A stretch of 64,000 nt of DNA from DATLED01 sp963750255 (GTDB lineage Bacteria; Actinomycetota; Acidimicrobiia; Acidimicrobiales; CADCTF01), in assembly GCA_963750255.1 (NCBI GenBank), contig CAVVPZ010000012.1, positions 71,840-135,839 on the forward strand, in the 5' to 3' direction. The number at the start of each line of letters is the position of its first letter. The stretch's first letter is position 1. A program made the position numbers and the translations under genes. Below the pieces are notes generated by a model. The model saw nothing but the letters and a program-made list of their open reading frames with translations, was not told the DNA's origin and ran no database searches. Shown here piece by piece: positions 1-8,251 of this stretch.

Positions 1-481
1 CGTGGCGTTGGCCGGCCAGTTCCTAGGAGACCGAAGGGGCGAGACGAGGGGCGACGGCGACGGGATGGGCCCGACGATGAACGCCATCAGCCTCTGGCAG
101 ACATCGGGGCGACGCTGCTCGGAGCTGCATTCGTCGCCTTCAACATCGCTCCGACCGACGAGGTCCCGCTGATCACGGCAGCGATGTCTCCGGCGTGGAT
201 CGTGGGAGCGGTGGGCGTTTCGCTCGCCGTCTCCTACGGGATGGTGTTCGAGGCCGGATTCTCCGACCAGGTCGGGCCGGCACGCGCAGACCGGGGTGAT
301 CCAGCACCCGCTCACCGAGACGATGGTCTGCTACCTCTCGCATTGGTCGCCGTCCGTGGTCATGCTGTGGTTCTTCCAGCGATGGCAGGTCGGCGACCCG
401 TTCGACGTCGTGTTGCGCCAGACGGTCGTGCTCGGCCTCCCGGCCGCCGTCGGTGGAGCGGCAGGAAGGTTGGCAGTGTGA
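1..481 (+). CDS. TIGR02587-like integral membrane protein, 3' part, frameshifted
   Basis: Only the 3' part lies in the window. Frame jumps near 95 and 290 break it; reading across them gives alternating hydrophobic segments. The motif NIAPTDE (142-162) sits between two of them, and the last segment ends at the TGA at 479-481. A polytopic protein ending just where a second small gene begins (478) matches the uncharacterised families TIGR02587 (membrane) and TIGR02588, which are known as a two-gene pair. Function is unknown. The identification rests on recalled family features and on the neighbour, not on an alignment. The true start is outside the window. Confidence 0.55.
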
Positions 482-860
482 GCGAACGAGACGCGAGGAG
501 CGCCGGCGGAGTGGATCACGTTCGCCGTCGCCTCGATGGTGGTCGCCGCCGTCGTCTTGGCCATCGGGATCGAGATCCCGGGAAGTAAGACGCCGGCGCA
601 TCCCGTTGTCCACACGGCCGACGCGGTGGCCCGCGGCGCTGACTTCTCGGTCGCCGTCACCGTCGAGAACGAGGGGCAGAAGACGGCGCAGAACGTCCAG
701 GTCGAAGCGTCGCTCGACACGGGGAGCGGCGAGGAGACGTCCGACCAGGTGGTCGCCTTTCTGGCCGGCCAGGCGTCGGAGGAGCTCGTGTTCATCTTCT
801 CCTCCGACCCCGGCGAAGGCCGCTTGCGACGTGAGGGTCACGGGCTTCCTGGATCCCTGA
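478..860 (+). CDS. TIGR02588-like protein, membrane-anchored, frameshifted
   Basis: Starts at a GTG (478) that overlaps the stop of the upstream membrane gene, so the two are probably co-translated. The composite reading has one N-terminal transmembrane segment (around EWITFAVASMVVAAVV), then a beta-rich extracytoplasmic domain with FSVAVTVENEGQKTAQNVQV, and ends VRVTGFLDP at 860. One base shift near 495 and another near 820 must be bridged. The domain resembles CARDB-like or Ig-like folds that bind nothing known. Small size, single membrane anchor and position fit the TIGR02588 half of the TIGR02587/TIGR02588 pair. No biochemical role can be given. Confidence 0.55.
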
Positions 861-864
861 CTCG

Positions 865-1610
865 GTGGAGGTCGTGCGTAGAGTGTCGGCCGTGCCCAGG
901 CTGGACCAGCTCGCGGTCGACGACCTGTTCGAGTTCAGCCGAGCATTTCGGGCGATCAGGCGCCGACTCCTCGACGCTCGAGGTCGCGGCCCAGGGCATC
1001 GCCCAGCACCTCCGAGACAACCTCGTAGGCGTCGACGGCGCCCCCGCCTGCCCCCTGGTCCGGCTCTACAAGACCCACAGGTTCGCCCAGCTGCCTCCCG
1101 ATCTGCAGGTCTTCGCCCAGGAGGCGGTCGGGGGCGACGACCTCGGACCGGAGACCCGCTGCCTCGTGTTGCTCGGGAGCGCGGCGAGATGCCGGAGTGG
1201 AACGACCGACGCCAGTCGCGGGGCCACCGCGCCATTCCGCTGGTGAGCGAAGCCGCGGTCGAACAGTCCCCGATGATCGCTTCGCTCATCCGTCAGCATG
1301 GGCCTCGATGTGGCGGCCGTGATCGCACCTGATCGGGACTGTCGGTCAGGCTGCACCACCGCGACTACGACCTCTTCTTCGTGCCGGATGCCGTGCGGAG
1401 TCCGATGGTGCCGGCCCAGGACGACTTCGTGGAGCCCTACGGGATCCGTTCGGTCATCGGCTTCGGTGGGATGTTGCCCTCCGGCGATCTGTTGCGCCAT
1501 CTTGGCTTCTCCCGCCTCGAGGTGACGCCAGGCACGGCCGACCTTTTCCGCACGATCGCCCTGAGCGTCAAGCGGCCGCTGTCCGCTTCACGTTCGACGT
1601 GTTCGCCTGA
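865..1610 (+). CDS. Orphan sensor-like domain protein, frameshifted
   Basis: Recovered by joining several frames (shifts near 985, 1190, 1300, 1340 and 1500). Conserved-looking blocks are VDDLFEFSRAFRA, RLYKTHRFAQLPPDLQVFA, GEMPEWNDR and PYGIRSVIGFGGMLPSGDL, ending FTFDVFA with TGA at 1608-1610. I recall this roughly 240-residue unit as the N-terminal region of some bacterial PAS/GGDEF or histidine-kinase proteins and sometimes as a free-standing protein; here no output domain follows. It ends one base before the stop of the convergent thiolase (1611). Start could be GTG 865 or GTG 892. Role in signalling is inference. Confidence 0.45.
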
Positions 1611-2772
1611 TCACAACTCCTGGTTGGTGAGCACGAGGGTGCCGGAGGCGGCGAACATGCCGCCGACGCCATGGGCGATCGAGATCTTCACGTCGGGCAC
1701 CTGCGCCGGCGCCGTACCCCGCAGCTGGCGGACCGATTCCTGGATGGCGAACATCCCGTACATGCCGGTATGGGTGTAGGAGAGACCGCCGCCGTTGGTG
1801 TTGAGCGGCAGCTTGCCGCCGGGGGCCGTGTTGCCCTCGGTGATGAAGGCTCCGGCCTCGCCCCGACCGACGAACCCGAGGTCCTCGAGCCCGTAGATCG
1901 GGAGGTGGGCGAAGGCGTCGTAGATCATCAGGTGGTCGACGTCGGTCGTGGCTGATGCCGGCCTCGTCGAACGCCTTCTTCGACGATACCCGGAAGGCCT
2001 TCGACGTCGTGAAGTCCTCCATCTGCGACACCATCGGGGTCTCCGACGACTCGCCCGTCCCGACCAGGTAGACGGGCGGATGCGGAGAGGTCCATGGAGC
2101 TGGCCCGCTCGGCCGACGTGACGATCAGCGCGCCGCCGCCGTCGGTCACGAGGCAGCACTCGAGCAGGTGCATCGGGTAGGCGACCATGCGGCTGTTGAG
2201 CACGTCGTCGACGGTGATGAGGTCGCGCATCATCGCCCGGGGGTTCTGCGACGACCACTGGCGCTGGACGACGGCGACCATGGCCAACTGCTCGTGGGTG
2301 AGGCCGGTCTCCTTCATGTAGCGAAGGACGCCGATCGGGAACATCGTCGGCGGGCCGGTCGGGCCGATAGGGCATCTCGAACTGGGCTTGGGGGCTCGAG
2401 GCGTCGCCCCCGCCCCAGCCGCCGGCGCCGACGCGGGACTTGCCCGACTCGCCATGGGTGACGAGCACGACCTCGCACATCCCGGCCGCGATGGCGGCGG
2501 CGGCGTGGCGGACGTGGAGCATGAACGAGCACCCGCCCACGCTGGTGCCGTCGACGTAGGTGGGCGTGATGCCGAGGTACTGCGCGACAGCGACCGGGCT
2601 CTGGCCGGCGCAGGCGATGCCGTCGATCTCCGACTTGTCGATGCCGCAGTCGGCGATGGCGTTGCGGGCGGCGTCGGCGTGAAGACCGATGGTGGACAGG
2701 TGCGGGATGCGCCCGAGCTCGGTCGTCTCGGCGGCGCCGACGATGGCGATCTTGCCCTTGAGTGCCGCTCAT
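1611..2772 (-). CDS. Thiolase-family protein (SCP2-thiolase-like acetyl-CoA acetyltransferase)
   Basis: Reads from MSGT at 2772 through several frame jumps. Seen are IAIVGAAETTELGR at the N-terminus, SEIDGIACAG, VDGTSVGGCSFMLHVRHAAA, HGESGKSRVGAGGWGGGDA, ITEGNTAPGGKLPLNTNGG and the C-terminal SYTHTGMYGMF. These are the blocks of the SCP2/thiolase group that catalyses thiolytic or aldol-type cleavage of acyl-CoA side chains. Its ATG overlaps the stop of the DUF35 Zn-ribbon gene (2769), the standard two-subunit arrangement in which the Zn-ribbon protein is an obligate partner. Substrate is unknown; sterol-like or aromatic side-chain CoA esters are plausible. Confidence 0.8.
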
Positions 2773-3192
2773 CGTGGCCGGCTCCCAGACGGGCAGCGTG
2801 CATGTCGCCGCGGACCTCGAAGGTCACGGTGCAGCGGCATGTCGAGCACGAGCGCCTCCGGCGTCTGCTCGACGCCGGTGATGTTGCCCATCATGCGAGG
2901 ACCCTCGTCGAGTTGGACGACAGCGATCGCATAGGGCGGCTCGAACCCGGGTGCGGCTCGATGATTGATCACGTAGGTGTGCAGCGTGCCCCGACCGCTC
3001 ACCGTCTGCCATTCGACGGCATCGGAGAGGCACGACGGGCAGAAGGGGCGGGGTGGGAAGTAGAAGCCAGCCGTCGCAGGACGTGCACCGCTGCAGGCGC
3101 AGTTCGCCGGCGGCGCATCCTTCCCAGAAGGGTTCGGTCTCGGGCGACGGCCTCGGTTCGGCCTTGCGCATGGCAGGTGCAGACGTGCTCAC
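2769..3192 (-). CDS. DUF35 Zn-ribbon/OB-fold protein, thiolase partner
   Basis: About 140 residues after repair of two or three frame jumps. A rubredoxin-like zinc ribbon is visible: the first pair is CTSC (RLQRCTSCDGW) and the second CPSC (PFCPSCLSD, read in the neighbouring frame). An OB-fold half follows with GRGTLHTYVINHRAAPGF, YAIAVVQLDEGPRMMGNI and VTFEVRGDM. Such proteins pair with SCP2-type thiolases and deliver or orient the acyl-CoA. The gene starts ATG 3192 and faces the nitronate monooxygenase across a short promoter region holding a palindrome (3213-3230). Confidence 0.82.
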
Positions 3193-3212
3193 GGTGCGCA
3201 GACTTCCAATCT

Positions 3213-3230
3213 CTTGACTGATTGGTCAAG
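3213..3230. promoter_or_regulatory. Palindromic operator-like site between divergent genes
   Basis: CTTGAC-TGATTG-GTCAAG: perfect 6-base arms around a 6-base spacer, lying between the divergent starts at 3192 and 3254. Spacing and the GACTGATTGGTC core resemble sites of TetR-family repressors of lipid degradation. No regulator is encoded beside it. Confidence 0.5.
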
Positions 3231-3253
3231 TTCGAGCGGCCTAGGGTCGTTGC

Positions 3254-4189
3254 ATGCCGAAGATCGTGAACCGGGTCACCGAGATGCTCGGGGTCGAGAT
3301 CCCCATCGTGCAGGCGCCGATGGGGTGGATCGCTCGCGCCCAGCTCGCGTCGGCGGTCTCGGAGGCCGGGGGCCTCGGCATCATCGAGACGTCGTCGGGC
3401 GAACTCGATGCCGTCCGGGGTGAGATCGCCAAGATGCGCGAGCTCACGACCAAGCCCTTCGGTGTCAACGTCGCCCAGGCATTTGTCCGCGACCCCAAGA
3501 TCGTCGACTTCGTCATCGAGCAGGGCGTGCGGTTCGTCACCACGTCAGCCGGCGATCCCAACCGCTACACCAAGCAACTCAAAGATGCGGGCCTCACCGT
3601 CTTCCACGTGGTTCCCACCCTCAAAGGCGCCCTCAAGGCCATCGACGCCGGCGTCGACGGTCTCGTGGTCGAGGGTGGCGAAGGGGGCGGCTTCAAGAAC
3701 CCGCAAGACGTCTCGACCATGGTGCTGCTCCCGTTGATCCGCTCACACACCGACCTTCCGATCATCGCCGCCGGTGGCATCGTCGACGGGCCGACCATGG
3801 CCGCCGCGTTCGCCCTCGGCGCCGAGGGCGTCCAGATGGGCACGCGGATGGTGTCGGCCCTCGAGTCGCCCGTGCACGACAACTGGAAACAGGCGATCGT
3901 CAACGCCGCCGAAACCGACACCGTCTTCCTCAACCGGCACTCCAAGCCTGGCCTGCGGGCCCTTCGTACCGAGCGCTCCTCTCGCCTCGAACGCGAGGAA
4001 AACGTGTCGATGGCCGAGTTCGGCACCGTCAAGGAGCTCTACTTCGGTGGCGACCTCGAAGCATCGATCGCTCTGACCGGACAGGTGGCCGGCCGCATCG
4101 ACGCCGTGCTGCCCGTGGCCGAGATCCTGGCCGACACTGTCGATGGCTTCCACCGCACGGTGGCCGAGATGGCCGACCGTTACCGCTGA
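3254..4189 (+). CDS. Nitronate monooxygenase-family FMN enzyme
   Basis: Intact, 311 residues, a usual length for the family. It begins IPIVQAPMGWIARAQLASAV, has the flavin-binding TIM-barrel blocks GLGIIETSSGE, FVTTSAGDP, VDGLVVEGGEGGG and LPIIAAGGIVDG, then ALGAEGVQMGTRMVS. The family contains nitronate monooxygenase (2-nitropropane dioxygenase) and enoyl-ACP reductase FabK-like enzymes; the residues visible do not separate them. Start ATG 3254 follows the palindrome at 3213-3230. Its last 10 bases overlap the end of the convergent PRC-barrel gene. A second family member lies at 61296. Confidence 0.85.
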   Translation: MPKIVNRVTEMLGVEIPIVQAPMGWIARAQLASAVSEAGGLGIIETSSGELDAVRGEIAKMRELTTKPFGVNVAQAFVRDPKIVDFVIEQGVRFVTTSAGDPNRYTKQLKDAGLTVFHVVPTLKGALKAIDAGVDGLVVEGGEGGGFKNPQDVSTMVLLPLIRSHTDLPIIAAGGIVDGPTMAAAFALGAEGVQMGTRMVSALESPVHDNWKQAIVNAAETDTVFLNRHSKPGLRALRTERSSRLEREENVSMAEFGTVKELYFGGDLEASIALTGQVAGRIDAVLPVAEILADTVDGFHRTVAEMADRYR

Positions 4190-4498
4190 GCGGGGAGCTC
4201 GCGTCCGTAGTCGCACCGCGTCGGAGCCGACGTCGTCGACCTCGGCCCACTCGATCTCGACATCGCCGCGGTGGAAGCGGCGGAACATCCACCGGACGAC
4301 GGCCGGGCCGCCGGCGTCGGGGCGCTCGTAGCCGTAGAGGTTGGCCACTCGTCGGGACGTGATCCGGAGTCCGGCGATGGCGTAGGTGGCCGGGGCGCCG
4401 CCGTCCGACGTCTTCTCGAGCAGCACGTCTCCAACCCGGCCGACGTGGTGTCCGGCGCCGTCGACGACGGGCTTGGCCAACAGATCAGTCAGGCGCAT
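4180..4498 (-). CDS. PRC-barrel-like small protein
   Basis: About 104 residues from ATG 4498: MRLTDLLAKPVVDGAGHHVG, then RVGDVLLEK, a short linker, RITSRRVANLYGYERP and VEIEWAEVDDVGSDAVRL. The pattern (short beta strands, L-V-D-x-x-G-x-x-V-G-R-V-x-D) is that of a PRC-barrel domain, seen alone or at the head of MgtE-type proteins. One base shift near 4205 leads to the stop at 4180. Its start lies inside the 3' end of the next upstream gene (stop 4485), so it is translated with the NRAMP-like operon. A regulatory or scaffold role for the transporter is inference. Confidence 0.6.
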
Positions 4499-4884
4499 GG
4501 CGGGATCCAGGCAGGTGGCTGATGACGCGATCTCGAGCCCATCGCTCGGCCCGATGGTTGTCGAGGGTGTCAGCTCGGACGTCGAGGCCGAGGTCGGAGC
4601 CGATCCGGACCACGTGGCTGAAGTCGATCCGCGCCGGCTCCGGATCGGCATCGTCGTGGACTCGAGTGGTGATCCAGCGACATCCATCGCCCCACCCGGC
4701 CCCCGAGTCGATCGTTGAGCGCGCCGGGTCCCGAGAGGATGGCGACGAGCACCGGCCGTCCATCGTCGCCATCGACGAACTCGAGGTCGTCGACCTTGCC
4801 CGCCGACCGCCCATCGCAGTCGACCATTTGGCGATCGAGGAGCTGCAACTCCGCCTCGATCCGCGGCGGAAGGTCGGTGGTCAC
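4485..4884 (-). CDS. Second PRC-barrel-like protein
   Basis: Starts GTG 4884, overlapping the TGA of the NRAMP-like gene (4881-4883) by four bases. The reading is LLDRQMVDCDGRSAGKVDDL, EFVDGDDGRPVLVAILSGPG, then after one frame jump near 4690 ITTRVHDDADPEPARIDFSH and VVRIGSDLGLDV, ending at 4485. About 130 residues. Strand pattern and the D-C-D-G-x-x-x-G-K-V-D-D-L core suggest a PRC-barrel fold. Translational coupling to the transporter on one side and to a second PRC-like protein on the other suggests all three work together. Confidence 0.55.
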
Positions 4885-6110
4885 GCGCCGGCCTTGGTGA
4901 CGATCATGAGCGGGATGGTGATCACCGACACGATGAGAAGCAGCACGAGGTAGAACGTCGCCACCGAGTTGGCCAATCGCCCGTTGACGCTGTCGCCCAT
5001 GTAGTCGCGGTCGTTGGCCACGACAAGCAACGGGAAGTAGGTCAGGGGAAGGGCGGCGGCCGACAACACGATGGAGTATTCGGTGACCTTGATCGGGTCG
5101 ATGGCGGTGAGGCCGAGGGCGGCGGCGAGCACCAGCGACACGATCACCACGAGATGGAACCGCGCCGCCTCGACCGGACGCTGCGTCTTGCCCCAGGACC
5201 ACCCGAAGAACTGTGCCACGGTGTATCCGGCCGAGAGACCGGTCTCCAGTGCGGCGCCGAACGTGGCGGCGAACAAGCCGACGAGCAGGAACCCGAGCCC
5301 GACTTTTCCGGTCGCCAGCACGACCGGGAGCGTGACTTGGGAGAGGTGGCTCACGGAGATGTGGAGGGGGCCGAGGGTGAGCGCGGCCCCGGCCATGATC
5401 GCCAGCGACAGGAGCCCGCCGAGCGGAAAGCCGAGGAACACATTGACCCGGTTGACGTTGAGGTCGCCGGGGCCCCAGTCGTCCTCCACGGCCCCGGAGG
5501 AGAAGAAGAACACCTCATAGGGGGTCATCGCCGCACCGAAGAGGGCGATGCCGAAGAAGATCCATGTCGGGAGGCCCTCTCCCGAGGCAACGGTCGGATG
5601 GGTGGCTTGGTGGAGCACCGACGACCAGTCGGGACTCAGCCGCCAGACGGCGACCCCGAAGACGAGGAGGGCGAGGCCGAGCATGCCGAAGGTCTGCTCC
5701 ATCAGGTTGAACTTCATCCGCCAGATCACCAGCCACACCACGAAGGCGACGAGTGGGATGAAGAGGAGGTAGCTGACGCTGCTCAGCAATTGCAGGGCCA
5801 GCGACACGCCGGCGATCTCCGCCGTGAGGGTCAAGAAGTTGATGAAGAACGACGCCAGCAGGTTGGCCAGCGCCGGCTTTGCGCCCATCCGTTCGCGAAT
5901 GAGATCGAACGTCGGGCGGTTCGAGACGGCGGCCACCCGGCCCGCCATCTCGGCGTAGAACACGATTCCGATCACGCCGAGGACGACCACCCAGGCCAAC
6001 GAGAACCCGAAGCGGGCGCCGGTCTCGGCGTTGGCCACGAGGTCGCCGATGTCGACGAAGCCGCCGATGGCGCTCAACACGCCGAGGAAGACCGCCAGGA
6101 CCCGCTTCAC
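4881..6110 (-). CDS. NRAMP-like metal transporter with altered metal-site motifs
   Basis: About 410 residues with about eleven hydrophobic segments. GTG 6110 (VKRVLAVFLG) is preferred because it lies 10 bases after the upstream stop and directly precedes TM1; the open frame extends further but reads as non-protein-like. The family's TM1 DPGN motif is VDIGD here (GGFVDIGDLVANAETGARFG), keeping Asp but losing Pro and Asn. The TM6 MPH motif is TPY (GAAMTPYEVFFF), replacing the soft methionine ligand. Such changes occur in NRAMP-related transporters that do not prefer Mn2+/Fe2+, such as Mg2+-type NRMTs. Substrate is therefore uncertain. Co-transcribed with a lipoprotein and two PRC-barrel-like genes. 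Confidence 0.8.
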   Translation of the reverse strand: MKRVLAVFLGVLSAIGGFVDIGDLVANAETGARFGFSLAWVVVLGVIGIVFYAEMAGRVAAVSNRPTFDLIRERMGAKPALANLLASFFINFLTLTAEIAGVSLALQLLSSVSYLLFIPLVAFVVWLVIWRMKFNLMEQTFGMLGLALLVFGVAVWRLSPDWSSVLHQATHPTVASGEGLPTWIFFGIALFGAAMTPYEVFFFSSGAVEDDWGPGDLNVNRVNVFLGFPLGGLLSLAIMAGAALTLGPLHISVSHLSQVTLPVVLATGKVGLGFLLVGLFAATFGAALETGLSAGYTVAQFFGWSWGKTQRPVEAARFHLVVIVSLVLAAALGLTAIDPIKVTEYSIVLSAAALPLTYFPLLVVANDRDYMGDSVNGRLANSVATFYLVLLLIVSVITIPLMIVTKAGA

Positions 6111-6120
6111 GGCCGTCCGC

Positions 6121-6601
6121 TCATCCGACGCTCTCGGCAAATGATCGAAGGTCGCGGGCGATGGCCGTGAGCTCGGCCGCCTTGGGACGGAGCGAGGTGT
6201 CGTCACCGTGGCGCACGGCGATGCGGACGGCAGCGAGTGCGGCGTCGGCCCGGTCGGTCATGGCGAGGAGGCGCCTGCGGGTCACCGTGCTCGAGGCCGG
6301 TGGCTGCACCCGTCGAAACGTCGACGATGCCCCGGCGGCGTCGCTCTCGGCTTCGGTGACGACAACGTCGAGTGTGGTGGCAAGGATCTTGGCGTCACGC
6401 CGGGCCGTCGAGCGCGACTCGAGCCGTCTCGGTGGCCGATGCCACGACTTCGGCGGTGTGGCCCGCCTTGCGGTCGTAGTCGCTCGGCGACGAGGCGCGG
6501 GGAACCGGGACCGTGCAGGCGCCCGATCCGAGTGCGACCACGACCGCGACGAGAGCGACGACGAAGGGACGCAGCGGCCGATCGAGGTGACGCCAGTTCA
6601 C
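6121..6601 (-). CDS. Predicted lipoprotein of unknown function
   Basis: ATG 6601. The first 30 residues form a signal peptide (LRPFVVALVAVVVALGSGAC) ending in a probable lipidated Cys. After one base shift near 6400 the reading continues DAKILATTLDVVVTEAESDA and ends RDLRSFAESVG at 6121, about 160 residues, mostly helical and charged. No known family recognised. It lies 10 bases ahead of the NRAMP-like gene, so it could be an extracytoplasmic partner of the transporter. Confidence 0.6.
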
Positions 6602-6721
6602 TGGGCGGATCTGTCCCCCGGAACGGTGAGTTCAGAAACGTCAGGAGCCAGCAAGCCAAAGGTGACGCCGGAGAAACCCGTTCGTTGAGGCTTGGAAACA
6701 TGGCGTTCGTAGGGTCGCCCC
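6602..6721. promoter_or_regulatory. Divergent promoter region, lipoprotein/NRAMP and nitrate operons
   Basis: 120 non-coding bases between the divergent starts at 6601 and 6722. It must contain the promoters of both operons. I see no convincing palindrome or riboswitch. Confidence 0.4.
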
Positions 6722-8251
6722 ATGTCTCCTCCGGCATCTCCTGCCTCCGTCTCGACGGCTGCGGCCGCTGTCGAGCGGGTCGTCGGGCTTCGGTCGTTCA
6801 CCGGGCGGTTCCGCGTCCTGCACCTCACGTGGTTCGCGTTCTTCCTCACGTTCATGGTGTGGTTCGGTTTCGCCCCGTTCGCCGGGGTGATCGGCAAACA
6901 GTTCGGACTCGGCAAGCCACAGTTGGGCACGCTGGCACTTGCCAACGTGGCGCTCACCGTGCCCGCTCGGGTCGCCATCGGAATGGCCCTCGATCGGTGG
7001 GGGCCGCGACGGGTGTACGCCTCGATCCTGATCTTCGCCGCCGTACCGAGCCTGCTGTTCGCGACGGCGCATTCTTTCGGTGCTTTGCTCGTCTCCCGCC
7101 TGTTGCTCAGTGTGGTCGGCGCTGGCTTCGTCGTCGGCATCCGACTCGTCGCCGAGTGGTTCCCGCCCGCCGAGGTGGGCATGGCCGAGGGCGTGTACGG
7201 CGGTTGGGGCAACGCCGGCTCGGCGGCATCGGCCCTCATCCTCCCGACCGCGGCCGCCATCGTCGGCGGCGCCGACGGGTGGCGATGGGCCACTGGCGCC
7301 ATCGGCGTGTCGTCGGCGCTGTACGGCCTCTACTACTTGCGGGCCGTCACCGACACCCCGTCGGGCCGCGCCTACCGGCGTCCATCCCGCCAAGGAGCCC
7401 TCGTCGTCGGCACCCGCTCGGGAGTGATCGGCCTCGTCCTGTTGACGATCCCGCTCACGGCCATCCTCGGACTCATCGCCTGGCGCATCAATCGCGTCGG
7501 TCTGCTCGCCGGACCTGAGCTCGTCGGCGTCTGTGTGCTCCTCGCCGGCCTGCTCGGCTACCAGGTGCGAAAGGTCCTCGTCGTCAACCGCCCCGCCCTT
7601 GCCGGGACAGCCCCGGTCGACGACGCCTGGCCAGTGCGATCGCTCGGTGTGCTGTGCCTGGCCTACGCCTGCTCGTTCGGTTCTGAACTCGCCGTGGTGT
7701 CGATGTTGCCGTCGTTCTTCGCCGACACCTGGAAGCTGTCGCCGGTGGTGGCCGGCTCGACGGCCAGCGTGTTCGCCCTCACCAATCTCATCGCCCGTCC
7801 CGCTGGAGGCCTGCTGTCGGATCTGTTGGGTAGCCGGCGGCGCACCCTCGGCGTGCTCCTCGCCGGCCTCAGCGGCGGGTACGCCGTGATGGCCGTGCTC
7901 GGCTCCGGCGCCGTGCCGCTCGTGCTGGCGATGGTGGTGGTCGTCTCGTGCTCGGTGTTCGTCCAGTCGACCGAGGGAGCGGTCTTCGCCATCGTCCCGC
8001 TCGTCCGGCCGTCGTCGTCGGGCCAGGTGGCCGGCATGACCGGCGCCTACGGCAACATCGGAGCGCTGCTCTTTCTCACCGCGTTTCTCTTCGTGCCGAC
8101 GACGGCGTTCTTCCTCATCATCGCTGCCGCGTCGGTGGTCGGCACGCTCACGGTGAGGTGGCTGGTGGAGCCCGACGGCAGTTTCTCCGCCGAACACCTC
8201 GACCTCCCCACTCTCGCCCTTCCGGCGCCGACCTCGGCGGCGGTCAGCTGA
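6722..8251 (+). CDS. NarK-type nitrate/nitrite MFS transporter
   Basis: Intact, 509 residues, with twelve to fourteen hydrophobic segments and an MFS motif A-like loop (ALDRWGPRR). Two glycine-rich nitrate-signature-like segments are visible: YGGWGNAGSAAS in TM5 and GAYGNIGALLFL in TM11. A middle cytoplasmic loop (GRAYRRPSRQG) and extra helices interrupt the two halves. Its stop overlaps the ATG of the next gene by one base. With a siroheme reductase and a molybdenum enzyme downstream, import of nitrate or nitrite for assimilation is the likely role. Confidence 0.85.
   Translation: MSPPASPASVSTAAAAVERVVGLRSFTGRFRVLHLTWFAFFLTFMVWFGFAPFAGVIGKQFGLGKPQLGTLALANVALTVPARVAIGMALDRWGPRRVYASILIFAAVPSLLFATAHSFGALLVSRLLLSVVGAGFVVGIRLVAEWFPPAEVGMAEGVYGGWGNAGSAASALILPTAAAIVGGADGWRWATGAIGVSSALYGLYYLRAVTDTPSGRAYRRPSRQGALVVGTRSGVIGLVLLTIPLTAILGLIAWRINRVGLLAGPELVGVCVLLAGLLGYQVRKVLVVNRPALAGTAPVDDAWPVRSLGVLCLAYACSFGSELAVVSMLPSFFADTWKLSPVVAGSTASVFALTNLIARPAGGLLSDLLGSRRRTLGVLLAGLSGGYAVMAVLGSGAVPLVLAMVVVVSCSVFVQSTEGAVFAIVPLVRPSSSGQVAGMTGAYGNIGALLFLTAFLFVPTTAFFLIIAAASVVGTLTVRWLVEPDGSFSAEHLDLPTLALPAPTSAAVS

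Noticed and set aside
5154..6170. 338-codon plus-strand frame over the NRAMP gene
   Set aside because: Composition is charged, low-complexity shadow; the minus strand encodes clear membrane helices.
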